A DNA stretch of 14,028 bases, from positions 1 to 14,028 of the forward strand of contig DASQUP010000185.1 in the NCBI GenBank assembly GCA_035641235.1. Direction: 5' to 3'. Each line of letters begins with the position of its first letter. Positions within the stretch are counted from its first letter, which is position 1. Made by a program: the position numbers and the translations under genes. The notes under the pieces were generated by a model. The model ran no database searches and was not told where the DNA came from. It worked only from the letters and a program-made list of their open reading frames with translations. Source of the stretch: DASQUP01 sp035641235. Its GTDB lineage: Bacteria; Actinomycetota; CADDZG01; WHSQ01. This document shows positions 6,577-13,077 of the stretch, piece after piece.

Positions 6577-6620
6577 GTTAATGGAGGTTTTAGAAAACGT
6601 TAAGGACCACGCGGTATGAA
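6577..6620 (+). promoter_or_regulatory. candidate promoter and operator of the SARP/BTAD gene
   Basis: Two near-identical heptamers, GTTAATG at 6577-6583 and GTTAAGG at 6599-6605, are 22 bases apart, twice the 11-base period used by SARP-type regulators. Between them is a perfect inverted repeat, GTTTT-AG-AAAAC (6587-6598). Nine bases after the second heptamer is a -10-like TATGAA (6615-6620). This may be the promoter of the activator gene starting at 6689, but the heptamers differ from those at 7511-7550. Confidence 0.35.
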
Positions 6621-6688
6621 TCAGGCTGTAACAGGAGGGCGTTCGGGGCCGGGATGGGGCGCACCTCGCGGGCGCGGGAGTAAGTGTC

Positions 6689-7438
6689 ATGCAGATTATG
6701 GAAGCCTCCGTGCGGCGGAGCCCCCAATCCGCTGCGCCGGTACCGCAGATCCGTCTGCTCGGGGGATTCGAAGTTCGGTGGCGTTCCTCGCCAATCCGCC
6801 TCGGTTCGGGTCCGCAACGACTTTTAGCCTTTCTGGCACTCAGGGGCGGTGCCACTCCGCGATCTCAGGCGGCGGGCACTTTGTGGCCCTCCACTACCGA
6901 AGAACTCGCCACCCATAGCCTTCGCTCAGTCCTTTGGAAACTGCGACGGACGGGAATCCCCATGGTCGCTGCCGATCGCAAACAGCTCGCCCTTGCGCCT
7001 AATGTGGAGGTGGACTTCCCGGTTGTCGAACGGGAATTGCGCGCCGTCGTTGCAGAGAGCATGTGCTGCAGCGAGTTCGACTACCAACGGCTCGCACCGG
7101 GGGCGGATCTTCTTCCGGGATGGGATGACGAATGGGTTGTTCTCGAGAGGGAGGGCTTCCGACAGTTGCGGCTCCATGCGCTGGAGATGCTTTCGAGTCA
7201 GCTAAGCAAATCGCGGCGGTTCGCCGCCGCAATTGAGGCCGGACGATTCGCCGTCCAGATCGACCCTCTCAGGGAGAGCGCAAGTCGGGCAGTCATCGAT
7301 GCCTACATCGCCGAGGGGAACAGAATCGACGCTCTCCGGCACTACGAATGGTTCAGGCAACTACTCGACGTGGAGATGGGACTGGAACCTTCATCGCACA
7401 TCGAGGACTCGATGGCTCGGCTAGCCACCAGATCCTGA
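6689..7438 (+). CDS. SARP/BTAD-family transcriptional activator
   Basis: A 249-residue regulator. Residues 20-105 fit an OmpR-type winged helix of the SARP kind (IRLLGGFEVRW, then GPQRLLAFLALRGGATPRSQ, and SLRSVLWKLRRTGIPMVAAD for the recognition region). Residues 107-245 are the bacterial transcriptional activator domain, an alpha-helical TPR-like fold, with the typical LLPGWDDEWVVLERE and the ending EMGLEPSSHIEDSMARL. It lacks the NB-ARC ATPase and long TPR parts of large SARPs, so it is a small SARP-type activator. The start is the ATG at 6689 preceded by GGGAG. A hairpin follows the stop by nine bases. The heptamer array in front of the next gene is in SARP register, so that gene is the likely target. 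Ligand or signal is unknown. Confidence 0.88.
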   Translation: MQIMEASVRRSPQSAAPVPQIRLLGGFEVRWRSSPIRLGSGPQRLLAFLALRGGATPRSQAAGTLWPSTTEELATHSLRSVLWKLRRTGIPMVAADRKQLALAPNVEVDFPVVERELRAVVAESMCCSEFDYQRLAPGADLLPGWDDEWVVLEREGFRQLRLHALEMLSSQLSKSRRFAAAIEAGRFAVQIDPLRESASRAVIDAYIAEGNRIDALRHYEWFRQLLDVEMGLEPSSHIEDSMARLATRS

Positions 7439-7447
7439 CGCTCGGGC

Positions 7448-7463
7448 ACCGGCACTAGCCGGT
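7448..7463 (+). terminator. short hairpin after the SARP/BTAD gene
   Basis: ACCGGC (7448-7453) and GCCGGT (7458-7463) form a perfect 6-base-pair stem with an ACTA loop, nine bases after the stop at 7438. The following sequence, CGCGTTTGTCC, has only a weak T-run. It probably separates the activator from the next gene, which then needs its own promoter. Confidence 0.5.
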
Positions 7464-7510
7464 CGCGTTTGTCCCCGCATTTTCTCGCGGCGTGTTTTGG
7501 GATTGGGGGC

Positions 7511-7561
7511 GATGACGAGCCGATGACGCCCCGTTGCCGAAGGGATGACGGCGGCTATTCA
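7511..7561 (+). promoter_or_regulatory. SARP-type heptamer repeat array and candidate promoter
   Basis: GATGACG occurs exactly at 7511-7517, 7522-7528 and 7544-7550. The empty slot between them, 7533-7539, holds GTTGCCG, a 5-of-7 match. The four units are therefore in perfect 11-base register. SARP regulators are known to bind heptameric direct repeats at 11- or 22-base spacing just upstream of the -10. A -10-like TATTCA follows at 7556-7561, five bases after the last heptamer. The array lies 61 bases before the GTG of the 718-residue gene and 73 bases after the SARP/BTAD gene stop, so it is very likely the site where that activator turns on the downstream gene. Confidence 0.6.
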
Positions 7562-7621
7562 GTCTCTGGTTGGGCGCCCCCCCGGCGCCCGTATGGGCGG
7601 CCTCTGAGAAAGGACTCCAGG

Positions 7622-9778
7622 GTGACTCAACGCAGGAAGACGACCGCGCGGAAGAAGACCACGGCCCGGAAGAAAACGACTGCCGCAAAGGCTCCCGCGC
7701 GGATCGAACTCGAACGCCGCAGCTTCACCTCCTTGCTGGCGGCGAATCCGAACTACTTTGGCAACTATCCCGATCTCGGCCTGGAGCCACAGAAAAAGCT
7801 GGCCGTCAACACGAAGTACGAGGCAATGACGTGCGTCTCCTTCAGCCCTGAGCGGGACCTCCTCGAGGCGACGATCGACGTCAAGCTGCCGTTTGGCTAC
7901 GGAGGCGGCCTGTGCGCGGCCGGATCCAATGAATATGTCCGTTTCTACGTTGACTACGGCGGCGGCTGGGAGGATGCGGGCGCCGTCGGCGTGAAGGTGC
8001 ACGACATCCCGGCGGGAAACGATTGTGAGGGAGATGCCAGGCATCCGATTAGCTACATCGCCTCACTTCCGTACGAACCGAGTCGCAGATGGTGCTTCTG
8101 GCCCGTGCTCCCCAGGGTGCGGGCGATCTTGTCGTGGCAGGTGGTTCCGCCCGCCGGCCAGCCCGACTGGCAGCCTGTGTGGGGCGACGTGCTCGACTGC
8201 AACGTGCAGATCAGGCCGCGGTCGTTCAAAATCTCGGATCTTTTCGATTACTTGAAGCCAAAGCTGCCCGCTGATCTGGAGCTGCCGGACGTCTTCAAGG
8301 AGATCGTCGATACGTCGGAGCCGGTACCGCCGGTTCCGCCGCCACCTCCGCTGGCGGTCAAAGAGCTCGCGGAGCTCTACGGGAGGGGCAAGCAGAAGGA
8401 GGCAGTCGAGGTAGAGCCGACACGCTTCGGGTTCGGAGATCTGCACGCGGCGGCGGGCAGCCCATCGGCAGCGCCCGAACTTGCCTACGAAAAACTCACT
8501 CTTTGGAACTCAATCGGTCTCGACTGGTCGGACGCACTTGCGGGGCTCGAGAAGACTTCGGGCAACACGAACTACGAAGAGTTGGAGTGCGTCGGCCTCG
8601 ACAACAATTCCGACTCGCTTGTTGCAACCTTTCGAGTGAAGCTCCCGAGTGGCTTCTCGGGACCACCGTGCAGTGCTGGGAGCACCGAGTACGTTGCCTT
8701 CTGGGTGGATTGGGACGACTCATGCGACTGGACCTACGCGGGGACGGTCAAGGTGAGCGCCCACGACTTCACTCCGCTACCCGATGGCGGCCTTTGCTAC
8801 GCGGCCGTTCTGCCGGTTGATCTGTCGACGGTTCGCAAACGCTGCACGACCCCCGTCATAGGGCGCGTGCGCGCGGTTCTGTCGTGGAACGCGGCCCCAT
8901 CGCCTGCCGACCCAGATGCGATCCCACACTGGGGGAATCGGGTTGACGTTCACGTACAGGTGAAGCCCGGGCCGGAGATCGACCCCACCAGCCCGACGCC
9001 GCTGATCAGCATCCTCGGCGGAGTGGAGACCGGGATGATTAACGACGTCACCGGTTTGACCACGCCGGGAGCAGTCTTCGCCGACAATGGGCTCCACACC
9101 GATTGGATCGCTCCTCACAGTCGGCCCTGCCCGTTTGCGGGAAGGGTGACCGTCAAGGGGCCGTCTTTCCCCGGACACAAGTACCGGATCCTGGTGCGGC
9201 AGCTCGGCGGCAGTTGGGCTCCGCTGACGACCAGCTTCAGAACTGTGAACCTCTTTGGCGTCGGCACGGATCGCTTCCCCGATCCGGTCACCGGTTGGAC
9301 GGACTACATCCCATGGTTCAACAACATCAGCGGGATGCTGGGCCGTTGGAACTCGACCGGAGACGAGTTGTCGGAAGTCGCGATTCAGATCCAGGGGGTG
9401 CCGGGTCTGGACGTTCACCGCATCCAGCTGGACAACACGCTCCCAGAGCCAAACCAAGTTGATCTACAGATCAGCGGCGGAAACTGCGGCAAGTTCAACA
9501 TCGGTGATGTCATGACCGGAACATTCAAATCACGCGACAAGCACTTTGCGCAGTTCCGCATCTCGACATCTCCCTTCGCCGCTCCACCGGGAGCACTGGT
9601 TCCAAGTCAAGGGACGGTGCAGACTCCTCCGGGCGGGGACACGTGGTCACTCGACACGAGTGGGATGCAAGCGTGCGGTTACGTGATCGTGCTCGCGACT
9701 TATGACCTTGCGATAGTTAACAGCGCCTCGACCGGGCGACACACGGATGTGCCGCGCGGCTTCTGCTTGGAGGAGTAA
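7622..9778 (+). CDS. 718-residue protein with tandem Cys-containing modules, function unknown
   Basis: I do not recognise this family. The start is taken as GTG at 7622, eight bases after AAAGGA; the frame is open back to 7469, but that stretch holds the heptamer array. Residues 7-22 are a basic repeat (TTARKKTTARKKTTAAK) like the tails of histone H1-like proteins. There is no signal peptide and no membrane segment. Two homologous modules follow, at about 41-198 and 292-449. They share YE-x-x-x-CV, D-x-LxAT-x-x-VKLP-x-G, C-x-AGS-x-EYV-x-F-x-VD, AG, HD, PV-x-x-RVRA-[IV]-LSW and WG-x-x-x-[DV]. The cysteines at 71, 98, 135 and 158 match those at 323, 350, 392 and 408. A proline-rich linker (PVPPVPPPPP, 234-243) joins the modules. 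Residues 455-718 are different, beta-rich, with Cys503, Cys622, Cys685 and Cys715. It could be a structural or binding protein. Control by the adjacent SARP activator is likely. Confidence 0.85.
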   Translation: MTQRRKTTARKKTTARKKTTAAKAPARIELERRSFTSLLAANPNYFGNYPDLGLEPQKKLAVNTKYEAMTCVSFSPERDLLEATIDVKLPFGYGGGLCAAGSNEYVRFYVDYGGGWEDAGAVGVKVHDIPAGNDCEGDARHPISYIASLPYEPSRRWCFWPVLPRVRAILSWQVVPPAGQPDWQPVWGDVLDCNVQIRPRSFKISDLFDYLKPKLPADLELPDVFKEIVDTSEPVPPVPPPPPLAVKELAELYGRGKQKEAVEVEPTRFGFGDLHAAAGSPSAAPELAYEKLTLWNSIGLDWSDALAGLEKTSGNTNYEELECVGLDNNSDSLVATFRVKLPSGFSGPPCSAGSTEYVAFWVDWDDSCDWTYAGTVKVSAHDFTPLPDGGLCYAAVLPVDLSTVRKRCTTPVIGRVRAVLSWNAAPSPADPDAIPHWGNRVDVHVQVKPGPEIDPTSPTPLISILGGVETGMINDVTGLTTPGAVFADNGLHTDWIAPHSRPCPFAGRVTVKGPSFPGHKYRILVRQLGGSWAPLTTSFRTVNLFGVGTDRFPDPVTGWTDYIPWFNNISGMLGRWNSTGDELSEVAIQIQGVPGLDVHRIQLDNTLPEPNQVDLQISGGNCGKFNIGDVMTGTFKSRDKHFAQFRISTSPFAAPPGALVPSQGTVQTPPGGDTWSLDTSGMQACGYVIVLATYDLAIVNSASTGRHTDVPRGFCLEE

Positions 9779-9788
9779 GGGCCACGCT

Positions 9789-9821
9789 GGAGGACGGATT
9801 GTTGTATTGGATCCGTCCTCC
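9789..9821. terminator. perfect 11-base-pair hairpin between convergent genes
   Basis: GGAGGACGGAT (9789-9799) and ATCCGTCCTCC (9811-9821) are perfect inverted repeats around an 11-base T-rich loop. The hairpin sits ten bases after the stop of the 718-residue gene (plus strand) and before the stop of the permease fragment on the minus strand, so it can serve both directions. No T-run follows on either side. Confidence 0.6.
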
Positions 9822-9834
9822 GGCTCAGCCGCCG

Positions 9835-10419
9835 TCACGTTGTCGTTGCCGTCAGGACGTCCATTCTGCTTGCCCTCCAGGCGGGCCCGGTTCCGGCAAC
9901 CACACCCGCGATAACGGCCGCGCCCAGGACGATGACCATCGTCCCGACCGGCGCTGCGAACGTCGCGAAGGTCGTCGATGAGCCCGCGGCTCGAACTAGG
10001 CCCCACCCGAGGAACAACCCCAGGCCAATGCCGCCGATGGCGCCAAAGGTGGCGACGATGACGGATTCCAATCGCACCATGGCCCGAACCTGGGCTCGCG
10101 TCTGACCGACCGCACGCAATAGCCCGAGTTCCCTCGTTCGTTCGGCCACAGAGAGCGACAGTGTGTTGGCGATCGTCATCAGCGCGATGAGAATCGCCAG
10201 TGCGAGGAGCCCGTAGATGACGTTGAGAAGCGCGCCGACCTCAGCCGCCTCCGCCTCGATGAACTCGTCACGGTCGAGGATCTCGGGTCCACCCGGTCCA
10301 CCGATCGCCGTAGCGACCGCCACGCTCCCCGTGGCGAGATCCACTCCGTCGGCCAGGTCGATGAAGGCGACGAAGAAGCGACGGATAGCCCAACTGTCTG
10401 CGTGGAACTGTGGTTCCAC
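9835..10419 (-). pseudogene. C-terminal fragment of an FtsX-like ABC transporter permease
   Basis: The 194-residue frame is the last part of an FtsX/MacB-type permease. It has three membrane segments at about 61-87, 118-140 and 156-176, the conserved cytoplasmic loop ERTRELGLLRAVGQTRAQVR between the first two, and the terminal PAWRASRMDVLTA. Actinobacterial permeases of this type are usually 400-850 residues, so the N-terminal half or more, including the periplasmic domain, is missing. Family-like sequence starts at Ile12-Arg-Arg-Phe-Phe, immediately next to the hairpin at 10392-10439. The preceding residues (EPQFHADSW) are just translated hairpin. No ATP-binding partner gene is present. An AAGGA sits five bases before the GTG at 10417-10419, so the remnant could still be translated behind the DUF2461 gene. 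Confidence 0.75.
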
Positions 10420-10439
10420 GCCGTTCCTTGCAGACAGTT
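10392..10439. terminator. nested palindrome after the DUF2461 gene, with a 10-base insertion
   Basis: Outer arms AACTGTCTGC (10392-10401) and GCAGACAGTT (10430-10439) are perfect inverted repeats. Inside, GCGTGGAAC (10400-10408) and GTTCCACGC (10413-10421) are another perfect pair with a TGTG loop. Removing ten bases, CGTTCCTTGC (10421-10430), would make one continuous 17-base-pair hairpin. It lies just after the DUF2461 stop on the minus strand, as expected of a terminator. Its core matches the hairpin at 12292-12331. Confidence 0.55.
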
Positions 10440-10441
10440 CG

Positions 10442-11080
10442 CTAGCGCGGCTCGAGTTCGGAGGGTCCGACGTGTTTACGGAGCCACTGATTCAACGGCT
10501 TCGACTGGTGGAGGAACTCGACTATCCGGTCTTTGGCGCGCCTCGTCTCCAGCCAGCCCGCCGGTTCCCACTGCCGCCATGTGATGAGGCCCTTGTATCT
10601 GAGAAGCTCGATGCGAGGGTGGTCCTTCGGATAACCCCGTGGGGCGGTCTTTAAGACGTCGTGTCCGGACACCTCGAGTTTCGCCGCCCTGGCCTTCGTC
10701 ACAAAGTCGGCGAGTTTCTTCCCGGATCGCTCGTCGTTCACCGACTCCCGATAGCGTTGCAGTTGATCCGACGCCATTTCGTACATACCGCTCCCCGCAG
10801 CAAGACCATTTGCGCTCAGCTGGACATACCCATCGCCGACGACCGCTCCGATGTGCGTCTTGTAGGGGGACTTGTCGGGACTGAACCGGAGGTCCCGGTA
10901 CGGCCTGAAGATCTTGCCCTCGCCCCACTCAGGGGCGAGCTCCTCCAGAAGGTTTTCCATCGGCGCCCGGACCAGATCGTCGTAGACGTGTTTGTTTTCC
11001 AGCCAGTAAGTTTTGGAATTGTCGGCCTCCAGCCCCTCGAAGAACTCAAGGGCTTCCGCCGACCATCCACGAAACGCCAT
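10442..11080 (-). CDS. DUF2461 family protein
   Basis: A 212-residue cytoplasmic protein of the DUF2461 (TIGR02453) family, whose biochemical role is not established. Recognisable blocks are LEADNSKTYWLENK (about 17-30), IFRPYRDLRFSPDKSPYKTH (about 57-76), YVQLSANGLAAGSGMYEM (about 84-101) and APRGYPKDHPRIELLRYKGL (about 146-166). The length is normal and the domain fills the protein. The start is the ATG at 11078-11080, preceded by GAGGAG eight bases upstream; an in-frame ATG at 11155 would add 25 residues unlike the family. It is divergent from the propeller gene starting at 11255, with 174 bases between them. It ends just before the nested palindrome at 10392-10439. Confidence 0.9.
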   Translation of the reverse strand: MAFRGWSAEALEFFEGLEADNSKTYWLENKHVYDDLVRAPMENLLEELAPEWGEGKIFRPYRDLRFSPDKSPYKTHIGAVVGDGYVQLSANGLAAGSGMYEMASDQLQRYRESVNDERSGKKLADFVTKARAAKLEVSGHDVLKTAPRGYPKDHPRIELLRYKGLITWRQWEPAGWLETRRAKDRIVEFLHQSKPLNQWLRKHVGPSELEPR

Positions 11081-11254
11081 TCTGTTCTCTCCTCTGTCAC
11101 TCGTGCCGTCCTTCCAGGTGGCGCCAGTATGAGCATGAGGCCAGGCGGTCAACAAGGGGTAGGCCGAACTCGGGAACGCGATCGGGCGTCGAATACAAGG
11201 ATAGGGCCATACTTATAGGTGGAGCCGGACCCGAGCGCCACCACGGGAGGACCG

Positions 11255-12271
11255 ATGCGCCGACCATCTCGACGCTGCAAATCCGAAGCGCTCGGAATCG
11301 CAGCGGGGTTGCTCCTCGTCCAGGCCTTAGCGGCCGCGCCTGCAGCCCCTGCTGTTTCCCGAGCCGATGGTGGCCCAGCGCATGAATCCCACGCTGCACG
11401 CTCGGCACAGCGCAAACCTGCGCAACGCGTTTGGGTTGCACTTGAGGACGCCCAAGAGTTGGTCCAGGTAGAGCTGCGAAGCCGCAGGGTCGTACAGCGA
11501 CTTCAAGTTGCCGGCCGTCCCCACAACATCGCCGTCGGCAAGTCTCGACTTGTCGCAGCGACATTGTGGAGCGCCGATCGAGTGGTTCTCAAAAGGCAGA
11601 AATGGCGGCGCGGCGTGACGATTCCCGGCGCTCCCCATGACGTGAAGATTGGGGCTCGACGGATTGTGATTGCCAACCAGGGAGCCGCCCGTCTGGATCT
11701 GCTCTCGCTCAAAGGAAAGCGGCGCGGCCGCGTTCCTTTGAAGGCAAATCCACACGATCTAGCTATGTCCCTCAGTGGACGTAGGGCCTGGGTCACCCTC
11801 GAGGGCAGCGACGACATCGCCATCGTCAATCTAAAGAAGAAGCGTGTCATCAGGTATCTGTCGACGGGACGCAGTCCACACGACATCCTCTTCTCTCCGG
11901 ATCGAAAGGTATGGGTGACCGACTGGAACGGCGCCGTCCACGTGTACTCGCGACGGGGGAGGCTCCTGAAGTCGCGGCCTCTGGGCGACGAGGCGCATCA
12001 CCTGGCGTTCACCCCGGATGGACGACGGGTGTGGATCACCGATCATGGCGCCCACCGAGTGTTTGTTTTATCGACTCGCACATATCGAATTCGCAAGAGT
12101 TTCAAGATCGGCGGCTCTCCGCATCACGTCTCAGTGACGCCGGACGGAAAAAAGGCTGCAGTCGCCGACCACGATCGCGGATTGATACTGGTGTACAGGC
12201 TATCGACGATGAAACGGGTCGCGAGAATCGCAGTAGGGGCAGGCCCACACGGAGTTTGGGCCGTCCCCTAA
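11255..12271 (+). CDS. secreted seven-bladed beta-propeller protein (YVTN/NHL-like)
   Basis: A 338-residue exported protein. The N-terminus MRRPSRRCKSEALGIAAGLL followed by an Ala-rich stretch reads as a signal peptide of about 40 residues. The rest is built of repeats of about 40 residues, each starting with Gly/Ala-x-Pro/Ala-His and a hydrophobic strand: GRPHNIAVG, GAPHDVKIG, ANPHDLAMS, RSPHDILFS, EAHHLAFTPDG, SPHHVSVTPDG and GPHGVWAVP. Seven His-bearing units suggest a seven-bladed propeller of the YVTN type, usually a binding or scaffold protein outside the cell. It is rich in Arg and Lys. The start is the ATG at 11255, preceded by GGGAGG; an in-frame GTG at 11219 would put 12 residues before the signal peptide. 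A -10-like TACTTAT lies at 11209-11215. The binding partner is unknown. Confidence 0.85.
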   Translation: MRRPSRRCKSEALGIAAGLLLVQALAAAPAAPAVSRADGGPAHESHAARSAQRKPAQRVWVALEDAQELVQVELRSRRVVQRLQVAGRPHNIAVGKSRLVAATLWSADRVVLKRQKWRRGVTIPGAPHDVKIGARRIVIANQGAARLDLLSLKGKRRGRVPLKANPHDLAMSLSGRRAWVTLEGSDDIAIVNLKKKRVIRYLSTGRSPHDILFSPDRKVWVTDWNGAVHVYSRRGRLLKSRPLGDEAHHLAFTPDGRRVWITDHGAHRVFVLSTRTYRIRKSFKIGGSPHHVSVTPDGKKAAVADHDRGLILVYRLSTMKRVARIAVGAGPHGVWAVP

Positions 12272-12291
12272 GACTTCGCGGGACCGTTCCG

Positions 12292-12331
12292 GAGCCGTCT
12301 GCGTGGAACACGGGCTCCACGCAGACGGCTC
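12292..12331. terminator. perfect 16-base-pair hairpin between convergent genes
   Basis: GAGCCGTCTGCGTGGA (12292-12307) and TCCACGCAGACGGCTC (12316-12331) are perfect inverted repeats around an eight-base loop. The hairpin lies between the propeller gene (stop 12271, plus) and the exported repeat protein (stop 12362, minus), so it fits a bidirectional terminator, although no T-run follows. Bases 12297-12309 are identical to 10396-10408 of the palindrome after the DUF2461 gene. Confidence 0.65.
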
Positions 12332-12361
12332 AGCGGATGTTTATCTTCCAGGCGGTGCGGC

Positions 12362-12856
12362 CTATTGCAGGCAGTACGCGATCGCCCTCAGCGTCCTGTC
12401 GGTAGCTGTGTTGTTCACACCGCGCGCAAACCATTCGTTCTCGTCTTGAACGGGAAGTGAATGTACAAGCGCCTGCTGGCTCGTGAAGCTCGCCCACTGT
12501 GCACCGCCGCCGATGAGCAGCTCGCCTTCGGCGCAGGCCGATCCTATGCCGGCCTGCGTTCCGGCCGAAACGGTGACCGTCTCTATACGAGTGACGATCG
12601 GCCCGAGCTTCGAGGACGTAACGGCACCGTCGAGGATCTTGCCCGACTTGACTGCCGCCGGAGCGATCTTCCCCGCCTTCACCGCTTTCTGTGCCAGCTT
12701 CGGAGGCGTGACAGCACCTTTCTTGATGTCCTTGGTCCCGATCAGGCCCTGCGCGTAAGCCGCGCCGGTCGTCACCACAAGGAACACCGCAATGGTCGAC
12801 ATCACGTTTGCGTAGCTGAACTTCGGACGCGCGCGTAGCAGTCTCGTCTTGAGCAT
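12362..12856 (-). CDS. small exported protein with I-x-x-GAVT-x-x-KL repeats
   Basis: A 164-residue protein with a membrane or signal segment at about 17-36 (VMSTIAVFLVVTTGAAYAQ). It continues with short repeats, IGTKDIKKGAVTPPKLA, KAVKAGKIAPAAVKSGKI and LDGAVTSSKLG, at about 39-85. The C-terminal part (about 88-164) is a compact beta-rich domain with Cys108 and Cys162. This head-and-repeat pattern is very common among exported proteins of Thermoleophilia (Solirubrobacter and relatives), often in many copies per genome; it is a useful taxonomic hint. The function is unknown. The start ATG at 12854-12856 follows AAGGAGGG at ideal spacing. Upstream 12857-13018 holds no gene and presumably carries its promoter. 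Confidence 0.85.
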   Translation of the reverse strand: MLKTRLLRARPKFSYANVMSTIAVFLVVTTGAAYAQGLIGTKDIKKGAVTPPKLAQKAVKAGKIAPAAVKSGKILDGAVTSSKLGPIVTRIETVTVSAGTQAGIGSACAEGELLIGGGAQWASFTSQQALVHSLPVQDENEWFARGVNNTATDRTLRAIAYCLQ

Positions 12857-13018
12857 GATCGCCCTCCTTCTACGTGGACCGACTCGACCGTCACGTTGCC
12901 GGCGATGTGACCGTCGCTTCCCCCTTACTCGAGGAAGGGTCCCTCATCGGTCTTAAAGTCCGATTAACGCGCTTGTGATGCCATTTAGGGCGCCGAAGAC
13001 CGTACCGATGGCTCCGAA

Positions 13019-13056
13019 ATGGCAGTTAGGCCCACTATTTGGTGCCTAACTGCCAT
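13019..13056 (-). terminator. perfect 13-base-pair hairpin after the PA/LVIVD gene
   Basis: ATGGCAGTTAGGC (13019-13031) and GCCTAACTGCCAT (13044-13056) are perfect inverted repeats with a 12-base loop. On the minus strand the hairpin starts 22 bases after the stop at 13078 and is followed by TTTCGG, only a short T-run. It is the likely terminator of the gene at 13078-14028, and its sequence is unrelated to the hairpins at 10392 and 12292. Confidence 0.65.
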
Positions 13057-13077
13057 CTCAGAAACCGAGACGTAGCG

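Noticed and set aside
5577..6581. Long plus-strand frame of 334 codons across the sigma factor
   Set aside because: It is an Arg/Gly-rich shadow of the real gene in another frame, as is the 242-codon frame at 5813-6541.
7639..7690. Repeated lysine-rich codons as a possible mobile or CRISPR-like repeat
   Set aside because: The repeat is in frame, short and explained by the ARKKTT peptide repeat. There are no spacers or terminal repeats.
12102..12320. Minus-strand frame starting MEPVFHADGSG
   Set aside because: Its start is the translated palindrome at 12292-12331, and the rest is antisense to the propeller gene.
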